A stretch of 64,000 nucleotides of DNA from Ehretia macrophylla (taxonomy: Eukaryota; Streptophyta; Magnoliopsida; Boraginales; Ehretiaceae): positions 52,679,594-52,743,593 of the forward strand of contig CM075780.1 in the NCBI GenBank assembly GCA_037974665.1, read 5' to 3'. A program made the translations under genes and the position numbers. This document shows positions 23,603 through 34,489 of the stretch, piece by piece; positions within the stretch are counted from its first letter, which is position 1; the number at the start of each line of letters is the position of its first letter. Under the pieces are notes generated by a model. It was not told where the DNA came from. It made no database searches and worked only from the letters and a program-made list of their open reading frames with translations.

Positions 23603-25066
23603 CACTACAAGAATTCGAAGTATAGATAGTTGGTTTTTGACTTTTAAGGTAGCGGTTTTTAACCATTGCCTATTAAAAGGTAGCACTTTATAAAACCGTT
23701 GTCAGAACGGTTGTCTATGTGCCCAAGGTAGTAATACTATATATAACCTTTTTTTCATTACTTTTTTATCACCTCTTATGTGACATTTTACATGGCATGC
23801 CAACTAAACAATATATCTTTTTTCCTCTTTCTTCTTTTTTTTTTTTCCTTTTTTCTCTTCCTTCTTAATCTCTTTCACTCTCTCTCTATTAATATTTTCC
23901 AAATATTTTCCTTCTTTATCTTTAACCACATCAGACTCCATATCAATCAACCGCATATGTGATCAATCTTCCTTTTCAAACTAATCTACCTGTCACATCT
24001 CAACCGAATCATTTGCAAATTTCTTTTTTCAGTAGCTTAATAAGTAGCACAATAGGCTATCACATTCACAAAATTTTCAGCTTATGAATCGAATATATCA
24101 TGTCTACGTTAATAAATTACTCACTTGTGTACATGGACATAGCATGAAACCACGTTGAGCAAGTGCATTACTTACCGTTGATGGGTTTCTAATTTTGTGA
24201 TGATCTTGCCAATACCATTATATGGAGATTACAAAACTATTGGTGAAAATTTAGTTGGAACATTTGCCATTTGCTTATTGTTTTTCTTTTTGATGATATT
24301 TGATTCCTGATATTTGAAGGTCATGCATAATTCTTATCTCTTAGAATAATTAAAACTATTATTGATCAAATTCCAAGAAAAAATTAAAATCTTCAAATTT
24401 TGGAGAAACACTTATGGATTTTCTTTTTGAATTAACAGATTTTCTTCTCTCTTAACAAACTTAATTTGCATTGGAAAAAAAAGGCTGACTAACAAGATAT
24501 GTAAAAATATTCAACATAACTTCTTCTATTCCTCCAATTAGATTCATTGCTAGGGTATAGGAGGCTTTAACAAATCAGTTTTGAATCAATCTCAATGAAT
24601 GTACCAAGATGTCCACTCGTCATAGTCATTACGCAGGCTTGCTTGATTGCCATTGCTTTTGATTGCAATATGTACAGAAGCATTGCACTTTCCAGGTTTG
24701 GCCTTCACAAATCTAAAAAGGAAGATTGATATGAAGTTTGATATGATTAAAAATAAAGAAGGAAAAGATTTGACAAATATTAATTAAGAAAGAGAAAAAG
24801 AAATTAAGAAAGAAGAGAAAAAAGAAAAAATAAGAAAAAAGAGGAAAAAAATATTGTCTAGTTGACATGGCATATAGAACGCTATATAATAAGTGATAAA
24901 AGAGTGATAGAAAAATAAGTGATATATAGCATTACTTTTTTTTTTTAACATACTACATTTGCAGTATTTTTATCTTAAAATTATCACCTTTATTGTAATG
25001 AAAATTTCATAAAGGTGGCAGTTCAAGTAGAAAAAGGGCCACCTATGCTACCCTCTTCCTGTAGTG
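23603..25066. mobile_element. Non-autonomous CACTA transposon (right arm)
   Basis: 1,464 bp. The left end CACTACAAGAATTCG is followed by a GCGGTTTTTAACC / ACCGTTGTC subterminal motif typical of plant CACTA elements. The right end reads CACTACAGGAAGAGGG on the minus strand. Subterminal regions are inverted copies (about 23720-23960 against 24720-24945: TGGCATGCCAACTA..., TTTTCCTCTTTCTTC...). No transposase was found. The 3-bp flanks (ATA, ATG) do not match, and the two 13-base ends differ, so the exact element limits could still be revised. The ORF 23780-23962 is a low-complexity pyrimidine run. Confidence 0.7.
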
Positions 25067-25869
25067 ATGGCATGCTTTCACTGTACGGATGCATGTCAGG
25101 CAGTCAACTCTACACGCGAAAGTTGAAAGAGCAAGCAATAGTATGCTCCAAGTTATAAAGAAATGCTAATCAATAACTAATTAAGTAAAAGGTTGAAAAT
25201 GGTTCATACTAATGGCGGCGGTATCAGGAGGAAAAAGAATTGAAAAAGCATCAAAATAGTTTATGGCTAGTGTATTCAAAGAATGGCATTGTTTTCTTCT
25301 TCATGTCTTTTACTTTTCTGTGTGTTCCTTGCTTTATTTTTGCTGTGCAAGTGACCGATCTCTCAACGTATTGGTACGATCTTCAATAGCTTACCTAAGT
25401 GCCCTCTTAATTTTTAGGGGTTCTTCAAACTAAAGACGGCATGACCTCTCAAAGTTGGAGAGAAGTATCATGTTACTTAATTTGTTTTTTACAGCTGTTT
25501 AGTGTGAAATTGGAATAAGGAGTGTTGTTGGAGTGAATTTGAAGTAAATAACTCCTACGGTAGGGGTTCATTAGAAATGAAAAATATTGTTAGAATAAAT
25601 TGAAATAAAAAATTCCTAAAATAGTAAAGTTGTTTGAGATGGTTTTATGTCAAAAGGAAATGTCAGGTATCACCATTTTTTCATCATTTATTTATCTTTA
25701 GGGTCTCTTCTTTTAACATGTCAATTAGATATGCACATAAGAGACGAAAAATAATTAATGAGAATCAAGTTTATATATAACAATGCTATTATTTCAACTG
25801 CCTTTGCCTTTAGTTGGAAGAGAGAAACCATGATTACAAAATAATTATAAGATAAATCATTTGTGTCTT

Positions 25870-26121
25870 TCATGAATGATGTGAAATTAATAAAAGATGC
25901 CTAAGCACAACAATCCAAATCATAAGGGATACAATAATCAATAGATTAAGCAAAACTGATAACAGAAGAGAGAACTGCGTTTCTCTTCGCAATAATAAAA
26001 TTGCGGTACATTTGTCCCGGCCCTCATAATCTTCCAAAGATGAGGCTCCAAATGTTTTGAAGTGTTGCATCAAAGTCTTGCTTATGACTCTGCAGATACA
26101 AGTATACGTATGAATATGCAC
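25870..26121 (-). CDS. Unrecognised 83-aa ORF (right arm)
   Basis: Mirror of 20350-20601 with two amino-acid differences. The whole region is conserved to a similar degree, so conservation here reflects recent duplication rather than selection. Confidence 0.2.
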   Translation of the reverse strand: MHIHTYTCICRVISKTLMQHFKTFGASSLEDYEGRDKCTAILLLRRETQFSLLLSVLLNLLIIVSLMIWIVVLRHLLLISHHS

Positions 26122-26553
26122 TCATATTCATAAAATATACGTATGAACACACACTCATACACATAAAATACATAGATTTAGCAAGTAAAATAGAACATCA
26201 AGACAACATATTTCCATTTCTTTTATAGGCTTGTTTTGTCAAAGTTCGTTCTCTTTGTCGGTATATCAGCCTTCAAAATAACCAATTTTTTTTTTACGGC
26301 TAGTCCTTTCACTTTTTATAATTGCATGATCTAACATCTAAGCCTTTGAAAAATACTGAAGTACCCCGACACTATTAATAAAAAATAGCATATTACGAAA
26401 ACACCCTTTGCTCATTTCCTAAGTCTGCAAACATGTCAGAAGAGTCATACCAGATCATAAACTCACCTACTCTCTGCTCTTTCTCTCACATTTACTCTCC
26501 CACTTTTCGCTATCTCTCTCTCAGAGAGTCTCTTCTCTCTATCCTCTACAGCT

Positions 26554-26646
26554 ATGGCGATTCATCACCCCCACCATTATCTATTCTTCCTTCACCCTAA
26601 CCACTTTCTCTTTTTGAAATTTGATGGGAAAATGCTAGTCTTTTGA
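26554..26646 (+). CDS. Possible 30-aa ORF behind a UTR-like leader (right arm)
   Basis: The reading starts MAIHHPHHYLFFL and ends KMLVF-stop. The leader at 26470-26550 is rich in CTCTCT and contains a CTCTCTCAGAGAG hairpin. The downstream sequence has no clear donor site. It could be a captured first exon. Confidence is low. Confidence 0.22.
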   Translation: MAIHHPHHYLFFLHPNHFLFLKFDGKMLVF

Positions 26647-28304
26647 ACATGTCTGTTGATACACACTCATTAACCAGCCCTTATGGTTTTTCTGTATTTA
26701 GATGATTGTTGACAAAATGAGTGTCTGTAAAATCCCAATGTTTTGTTCTTGTTGTCTAGATGCTCTTGAACTTTTGTCGTTAATCATTCATTTGCAGTAT
26801 GTGAAAGCACCATTAATAGGTTGGTAAAATGGTTGTTATTTATACATTTGTTCTCATTTTGTATTCTATTAGCATCTAACCGATGACATCAGTTTCGAAT
26901 CTCTATTTTACATTTTTGCGGTAGTAAATTAGAACATTTCTTTTGGATCAAAAGTTTCCTATAAAAATGTCTGACTCTGAATTGTGTTTGTGTTTAAAAT
27001 ATATTGATGTAATTGAAAATTTTCGCATGTGTGATAACAAATGGAAGAATGTTTTTTTTTTGAGAGGGTGACTAGAATTAAATTAGAGATGAATACTTGA
27101 CTTAACATCTTGGAATTTTTTACTTTTTTGGCTTTAATATTATTTGAGTATAACGTTTTCTGAGAGGGTGACTAGAATTGAATTAGAGATCAATAACTCT
27201 TTGTGAGGCTTTTGGTTTTGCATCGAACCCATGTAAGAAACCACTTCTAGTCCTTAAAACATTTGAAAATGTTGGGTATGTCCATTTTTTGTTGTATATT
27301 TTCATTATCCTTGGCACTGCATGAGATAGTTAATCAATCCTAGTTAAAGTTCCTCACAAATTCTTGAAGCAAAAAAAAGTCAACTATCCAAAAACTTAGT
27401 AAAGGGCCAGTCTAAGACGCTTGGTGTTCACTTGGAAAAAAAAAAAAAGAAGCGCCAAGTAATTATAAATGACAAATTATTGGCATTCACTTGGAACGAA
27501 AAAGCTAAGAATCAAACTAAGCCAAACAAGTATGGAGAATTGAATTATGTAGGTGTAATTCAAAAAAAGGAAAAAATTGTAACTAAGTAAAGAAACATAA
27601 CAAGCAATGTCTAAGTAACAAAGAAACGTTGTTGCCAATGTTGAAGAAAAAAATATACTTTGCAATAGCCATCTTCATATTCATTCTATATATTACATGA
27701 TTCACTTAAACATTAAAATAAAGTAAAAAAATTATTATTATAAACAATAAAAATACACGAATGCAATAGAGCTTCGACTTTAACTTCAGGCATGAGAACT
27801 TCAGACAATTTTGACCCAAAAAAAAAAAAGTTTTAGCCAAATAGTGTTTATGAGATGTGGTGTTGTGTTGTGTAGATTAAACATTAAAAGATGTGAGAAT
27901 AGTAGTATTTATAGGATGGGTTTTGAAATCATATGAACGACCTAAAATTTAGGAGCAAATGTTGAAATTTTGGGAGGAAATATTAAAATTTCTAGTACTA
28001 TTGTTAACACTGTATCATTTATCATAAATCATCTATCTAATAAGATAAAACACGCATTGTACTTAATAAAGTGATATGTTAATATGCGGAAAGGATATTT
28101 GTAATGTGAAATGATGAACTAATTGAAGCATTGCAGCTTGTATAGACTTGTCCGATGAATGACAATAGTTCGGATAATCGCTAAAATTTTTAAAACCCAA
28201 CACACACCCTATTACTATAATTCTTTACCAAACCCAACCCATACCTGCTCAAGTTTAAAATTCTCTTACTAAACCTCAACCAATAAATATTCTAAAACCA
28301 AAAA

Positions 28305-28577
28305 CTAAAGGAAGAAAAAAAGATAAATAAAGAGAAAAAGAGAATGATGCACGGGATTATATAAATTAAAAAAAAAATATTTGTTTCTAATAATCCTTTT
28401 TTTACCTTGCAAATATGGAAATGCAACATCGGTATCCCCTATCGTAATTTTTGTTTGGTCATTAGGGTCGAAAACATTGTACAAGTCTTTTCTAATTAAT
28501 CCAACGTTGTCAAACCAAATTGTCTCATTCGTAAATAGATCCATGATTTGGCTAAAGCTTAATTTAGCCCTAAGCAT
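28305..28577 (-). CDS. Unrecognised ORF, mirror of the 69-aa frame (right arm)
   Basis: 90 codons on the minus strand beginning MLRAKLSFSQIMDL. The first 60 residues match 17901-18110, then the frame shifts by one base in an A/T run and ends in a hydrophobic tail. The loss of the common C-terminus argues against constraint. Confidence 0.25.
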   Translation of the reverse strand: MLRAKLSFSQIMDLFTNETIWFDNVGLIRKDLYNVFDPNDQTKITIGDTDVAFPYLQGKKRIIRNKYFFFNLYNPVHHSLFLFIYLFFFL

Positions 28578-28888
28578 AGCATAAAAATGATCTCTATGAT
28601 CATCATCTACGTAAACCTAGAGACTTCATACATGGTTGTGTTCTTTCACAATGTAACCGGTTTACAGGAGTGTATCCATCCATTTACTCGTTAAAAATAA
28701 TATCAAATGTCGTAAATTCCTATCAAACAAGGTAAACTTTTTATATTTTTTGATAAACCCTAAAGGAAGGAAAAATACACTTTTAATCGCTAAGACAATG
28801 CGAGAAAACATACAAATTTTATCCCGGATGGTACCATGTTTATTAGTTGTGGTACTATACTAAAAATAAAATAAATAAGGAGGAATCT

Positions 28889-30057
28889 TGTCACACCCCG
28901 GGCCGAGCTTATAATTATTTTATTAATGTACATGTATTTGTGTTATTAAAATTTGCTTGTTCCTCGATATATATGAATTGAAGTGTGTTTGTATTGCATT
29001 TAAAGTGAGTGAAATTAATGTTAATAAGTAAATTGCATAGATAATAGTATTATAGGAGCATTTAGTGGGCTTTTTAGTGGGCTTTGGAGGGCTTAATAGG
29101 ATCAACATGATGATTAAAATGAATTGGGCCTAAGAGATCATGTTGGATTATAATTAAAAGCCCATTAGCCCAATCTAGAAAAAATATAAGATAAATTTAA
29201 ACAAGAGAAGGATCTAGAGAGCTCAAAAGGAGTCGGCCAACAGAGGGAAAGAAGAGAGAAAAGAAAGAGAAAGAAGAAGAAGAAAGAAGGATGAAAATAG
29301 GGAAATCAAGCCTTGCAAAGCCATTTTTTCATGCAATTCTTCAAGTCTTAGGTGAGGGGTTCATGTTGTTGTGCATTTTCATTTGATATTTTGTTGGTAG
29401 GAAGCTTGCTTAGGTGTAGTTAGGTGTTAGTTGAAGCTTCAAAAGCATGCAGAGCTATTTACTATGTGCAAGAAGCTAGGTACTAGTGATATATTGCTTG
29501 TGTGGTCAATTATTGTATGTAGTTTTAATTACTTATTAAAGGCTTGTATTGATGATCCAAGGTGTAGTTATAATATTGATTACATGCTTTAGAGGGTTTT
29601 CGAAGACTCCCCATATTTATTTCCCCCCTCATTGAGCACGTGGTTGCTCACCCTTTTTTCTCTAACAATTTGAAGTGTAGCAAGGTAGAATTGAAGTGCT
29701 TTACAAGTTGTTTGGGCTATTTTGCATGGAGTGTTGTTTTGCTTGAGTTAGCCTATTATGTTGCCTTGTCGATGTCATTAGAATGTGAAGAGTTCGTTAA
29801 TCATTGTGAAATTGTAATAAGTGTGTACATTGTTTGGTTTGAGACTTATAATGTTAATAAACTTGAGTGTAAAAGTCAAAGGCTTAAGAGATGTTGAATG
29901 CTTGTTGTTGTGAGATTGTTTGATTGAATAGGTTTTGATTTTAGATTGTCCATAATACAAGAAAAACTACGTTCATTTTCCCTCGTTTTACTTGTTTTCG
30001 GGATTGGGTCGGGTTGTTACTATTGGACTTGATTCCACGAGGGATGGGGTCTTTACA
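28889..30057 (+). repeat. 5' LTR of the non-autonomous element (right arm)
   Basis: 1,169 bp. It contains a private tandem duplication of about 15 bases (TTTAGTGGGCT) near 29060-29090 and block B-like sequence at 29620-29690. ORFs 29640-29897 and 29778-29960 are LTR readings. Confidence 0.88.
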
Positions 30058-30873
30058 GGTGGTATCAGAGCTTAGACAGCTCATAAGCCAGGACAGGGTC
30101 CTCGGTCTGTCGGGTAGTAACCCTTGAGTGCATGCATGCCAAATGTGTTAAATGGACAAAGTGGTACCTGTATATAACGTGTTAAGGGTGTATTATGTGA
30201 TCATAACATGACAAGCGTTCGTAATGTGGTAATTGCTCTTGAATATGTGGAATGTGCATTGCATGATACAATAATGTTGCATTACATGATAATCGTGCAT
30301 TACGTGGTCCATCCCCTCCTTTGGTGATCGGTAATCGAAGATCGATGATCGGTGGTCGGTGATTGATGATTGGTGGCCAATGCTTAGTGTTCGATTGTTG
30401 CTATTCATATTTGGTATTTTCATTGGGTATTCTCGTTTAGATTTCTTATTCAGTATTTTCTTTAGTATTCCTACTTGGGATTCTTATTTGGACTTTTTAT
30501 TGGAATTCTCGTTTGGTATTCATATTTGGAGCTTATATGGTGCTCTTATTCAGGGAGTTATTATTCGGAATTCTTAATTGGTGTTCTTAATTGGAGCCTT
30601 TATTTGGCATCCTTATTCAATAATTCTCATTTGGTATTTCTTTATGGCATTCTTATTGGGGTTCTTATTAGTATTCTTGTGCGGTGTTCTTATACGGTAT
30701 TCAACATTTGGCTCTTGGTATTTGGTGTTGATATTCAGAATGTGACATTGGGTATTCAAAATTGGTATTCGGTACTCCATTTTGTATGCTTGAGCCAAAG
30801 TTGTTACAGCCCAATGCGAAGTTGCCTTATGAAGAAAGAATTGTGAAGACGCAATTATTTTAAGGGGGGAGAA
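30058..30873 (+). mobile_element. Internal region with ~15-bp degenerate repeats (right arm)
   Basis: The PBS is followed by a GCATTACATGAT-type repeat zone (30240-30310), a GATCGGTGATC-type zone (30325-30380), and a long zone (30400-30770) built from TTCTTATTTGGTATTC-like units. The 123-codon frame 30475-30846 (GIHIWSLY, VLISILVRCSY and similar) is open in both arms. No family is recognised. Confidence 0.75.
30060..30071 (+). other. Primer binding site, tRNA-iMet type (right arm)
   Basis: TGGTATCAGAGC, two bases after the 5' LTR end. Confidence 0.9.
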
Positions 30874-31524
30874 TGTCACACCCCGGCTCGAGCATATAAT
30901 TATTTTATTAATGTGCATGTATTTGTAGCATTAAAATTTGTTTGCTCCTCGATATATATGAATTGAAGTATGTTTGCACTGCATTTAGAGTGAGTGAAAT
31001 TAATGTTGATAAGTAGATTGCATAGATAGTAGTATTATAGGAGCATTTAGTAGGCTTTGGAGGGCTTAAAAGGATCAACAAGATGATTAAAAAGAATTGG
31101 GCCTAACAGATCATGTTGGATTATAATTAAAAGCCCATTAGCCCAATCTAGCAAAAATATAAGATAAAACAAAACAAGATAAGGATCTAGAGAGCTCAAA
31201 AGGAGTCGGCCAAGAGAGGGAAGGAAGAGAGAAAAGAAAGAGAAAGAAGAAGAAGAAAGAAGGAAGAAAATAGGGAAATCAAGCCTTGCAAAGCCATTTT
31301 TCAAGCAATTATTCAAGTCTTAGGTGAGGGGTTCATGTTGTTATGCATTTTCATTTGATAGTTTATTGGTAGCAAGCTTGCTTGGGTGTAGTTAAGTGTT
31401 AGTTGAAGCTTCAAAAGCATGCAAAGCTATTTACTATGTGCACGAAGCTAGGTACTAGTGATATATTGATTGTGTAGTCAATTCTTGTATGTGGTTTTAA
31501 TTGCTTATTAAAGGCTTGTATTTG

Positions 31525-33984
31525 TGTGACCCGGTCCTGAACTCACGTGCATTAATATTATATTGTGAATAATTACATATACTCTAGTATTATATATGTC
31601 TTAATTTATGTTGTATGCCATAGAAATAAGTTAGAAACTAAGTTAGAATAAGATAGGATTCAAAAATTAAGAAGATTAACTTTCGGGTGACTTAGTAGTT
31701 ATTACAGACTTTAGGGGCTAAAGTGTAATTACTTGAAATATTACGTGAGACATTAAGCTAAGCCTTGAATTAGAGTTAGAATTTAACTAATTGTACTTAG
31801 ACCCCAATGACCAAGGAAGAAAAAATAAGCAAAGCACAAGTGCAACTAAGAAAGAAAAATAGGGGCAAAACTAAAATTTTCAAAACTATTGACTTATCTC
31901 CCAAGAACACCATTTAAAATAAAAAAAATCCCTACCTACCAAAGTCCCCCCAACTCGTGGCACCCTTAGGAAAAGATGAAGGAAGAAATTGCGAAGGAAG
32001 CTAGGAAGAAGGAGGAATAAGGTAAGGTAGATACAAAAGCAACTCAACCAACTAGCTTAGGAAGGGCAACTTTGGAGCAATTTTTGCAAGTGTTATCATC
32101 TTTTCTCAAGGAGCTAAGGTGAGGGGACTCTTTCAAACTGAATTTCAGAGGTTTATAATGCATAAATATGTGTTGTTGGGTAAGCTTTTGATGTATTACA
32201 CTAGATTATAAGTGAATATGCTTGCAGGAATTAGTTAGGGTAGTTATATTTTGTGAACTGTTTGAGTAGGTATATTTAATGGGAAAATTCTGAATAAATT
32301 CTATGTTAAACTAGACTCTTAGAGGACCAATTCTTATATTGGAAGGTTTTTGAGAAAAAATCGTTTACATGCCTGAAATTGTTAAAATCCGAGAGGTACT
32401 GTAGTTGAGTTAGAGATGGACAATTTTGCTTGTTCGAATTTTGTGGTGCCTTTAACCTAGTAAACCAAATTGAAAAATTCTAAAAATTTTACAGGGCATA
32501 TCTTGGTCAGTTTGAAACAAGTTTTGTTTTTCTAGGTATTAAGGCTAGTTCCACCGTTTAGAGCCTCTAAAAAGTTAAAAATCAAAGGTTGACCGAAAAC
32601 ATTATTAAACTGGACAGCTTTGTATAGTTGTACTATTTTAGTCATGACTTAATGAATTTAGCTCAGAATTGAGTTATGTTTGATTCTAGAGTTATCTACA
32701 GTCGAAGAGATTCGCGTAGATATAAAAATCAGTTTAATTGGAGATTATTTACCTAGGTAATTAAGTTGTCAAATTTTAACTACTGCTGAAATTCTAAAAA
32801 ATGTTAAACTTGTTTATTTGTGCTATTATTGATTTTTGTGGCTAAAATATGAACTATGAGTTATTGTTTATGTGTGATATATGTCAAGAATTATGTAAAG
32901 TTATGTGTTAAGACTAAAAGTGTTGTGAAGTGTTATGCGATGTGGTTACCTATGTGATATACGATATGTTATGTGATTAATGTGCATTGCATAATCTAAT
33001 GTGTTATTGGAGAGGTTGCAACCTACTTCTGGCATGATAGTGTCGAGAAACTCTGGGCGGCATCGGGCTTGTCGGTCTAGCTTAGCTACTATGGTTACCA
33101 ATTCCCCTCTCACTAGGGAACTTTACTACCCTAGGAGAGTGGGTCGTAGGATTTGGGTATATCCGGAATACCCCGTGTTGAGAGACATAAGGGAGTTGAT
33201 GAATCATTTGGCCGGCCACTATACGAAATGCGATGTGATATGAAAGCGTAAGCGTATTCTTACTCTAATATGTGTTAAATGCTTATTATAAAGCGATGCG
33301 ATGTATTTACTATATAATGATGCGACGTGTTTACTATAACTGATGCGATGTGTTTAATAACTGTTGCCAATATGTGCATGACATTTACAGGTTTTCAAAA
33401 AGGTTTTAAAGGAGAAAATGATTTCGAGAACCCTTCCCGATTTCCCTCCTCGCTGAGCTTAAGTTGTTGTAAACTCACCCCGTTTCTATGCCCTTTCAGG
33501 TGAAAATGAACTAAGATATGCTCAACAAGTTGATGAAAATGTGCCTTTATGTGTTAATGCTGATTTCCGCCTGATGTGCTGCTGTAGTTGCTTATTGTTT
33601 GGCAATACCCATATATTAATGTTGAATGTTATAAAATACTAAAGTTTTGTAAATATTAGTTAGTGATAAAGTTTGTATAATTTGTACAAATGTAAACTGT
33701 TACTTTGGTATTTATGAACTTAAATTATGATATGTACTTTATTAAGTAGTACTTTTAGGCTTAGATGAATAACCTGTACATATATCTTGAGGAATTAGTT
33801 TGTGGAATAGTATGTTGGGATTTGTGTTGTTTGCTTGAATTGTTGGATATTGGATGCTAGAGGATTATTGTTATGTTGGGTTAGAAATGGTTTATGGTCT
33901 TTTATGTGCAGATGAAGAACTGTAATGTCTGAGTTTTAGGGGAGACTCTGTCCGTTTTCCCGTTACGCTTTCACTTAATAACCT
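31525..33984 (+). mobile_element. Nested LTR-like insertion, family C (right arm)
   Basis: Starts TGTGACCCGGTCCTG and includes a GAGCTAAGGTGAGG motif near 32110. It carries block A at 33000-33180 (GGTTGCAACC, GGGCGGCATCGGGCTTG, GGGTATATCCGGAATACCCC) and block B at 33440-33515 (CTCGCTGAGCTTAAG, CTCACCCC, CCCTTTCAGGTG). The 3' end lacks the TTACA terminus. The mirror is 12506-14967. Confidence 0.7.
33000..33180 (+). repeat. Shared LTR block A, copy in family C (right arm)
   Basis: GGTTGCAACC at about 33014-33023, followed by the GGCGGCATCGGGCTTGTCGG core, CAATTCCCC and the inverted pair GGGTATATCCGGAATACCCC. Confidence 0.7.
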
Positions 33985-34489
33985 TGATGTTCTGAATTGT
34001 GGATAATATTGATTACATGCTTGAAAGGGTTTTCGAAAACTCCCCACATTTATTTCCCCCTTACTAAGTAAGTGGTTGCTCACCCATTTTTCTCTAACAA
34101 TTTCAGGTGTAATAAGGTAGAATTGAAGTGCTTTACAAGTTGTTTGGGCTATTTTACATGGAGTGTCGTTTTGCTCGAGTTAGCCTATTATGTTTCCTTG
34201 TTGATGTCATTAGAATGTGAAGAGTTCGTTAATCATTGTGAAATTGTAATAAGTGTATACATTGTCTGGTTTGAGATTTGTAATATTAATAAACTTGAGT
34301 GTAAAAGTCAAAGGCTTAAGAGATGTTGAATGCTTGTTGTTGTGAGATTGTTTGATTGAACAGGTTTTGATTTTGGATTGTCCATAATACAAGGGAAAAT
34401 CCGTCCGTTTTCTCTCGTTTTACTTGCCTTCGGGATTGGGTCTGGTTGTTACTATTAGATTTGATTCCAAGTGAGATTGGGTCGTTACA

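Larger units (their letters stand above)
25067..28888. other. Non-LTR core of the right arm; no confirmed gene
   Basis: Mirror of 17590-21404 with the same small ORFs (25870-26121 minus, 26554-26646 plus, 27477-27665 minus, 28305-28577 minus). The 62-aa frame at 27477-27665 and its mirror at 18807-18995 are almost wholly hydrophobic and follow AT-rich composition; I do not call them genes. Confidence 0.6.
28889..34489 (+). mobile_element. Non-autonomous LTR retrotransposon (right arm)
   Basis: 5' LTR 28889-30057 (TGTCACACCCCGG to GGTCTTTACA), primer site TGGTATCAGAGC 30060-30071, internal region 30058-30873, polypurine tract AAGGGGGGAGAA 30862-30873, 3' LTR 30874-34489 (ends GGTCGTTACA). Flanks are AATCT and AATCC, a 4/5 match. 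The 3' LTR is 2,447 bp longer than the 5' LTR because of the nested family-C insertion. There is no gag or pol. The small internal region with intact cis signals is a LARD/TRIM-like arrangement. Confidence 0.92.
30874..34489 (+). repeat. 3' LTR of the non-autonomous element, split by an insertion (right arm)
   Basis: The outer parts 30874-31524 and about 33985-34489 match the 5' LTR. Block B lies at 34050-34110 (TTACTAAGTAAGTGG, GCTCACCC, TTTCTCTAACAATTTCAGGT). Confidence 0.88.

Noticed and set aside
21405-25066. CACTA termini as the breakpoints that generated the palindrome by alternative transposition
   Set aside because: Arm similarity continues inward past both CACTA ends for another 319 bp (21446-21764 with 23066-23384), so these ends lie within the arms and not at the fold.
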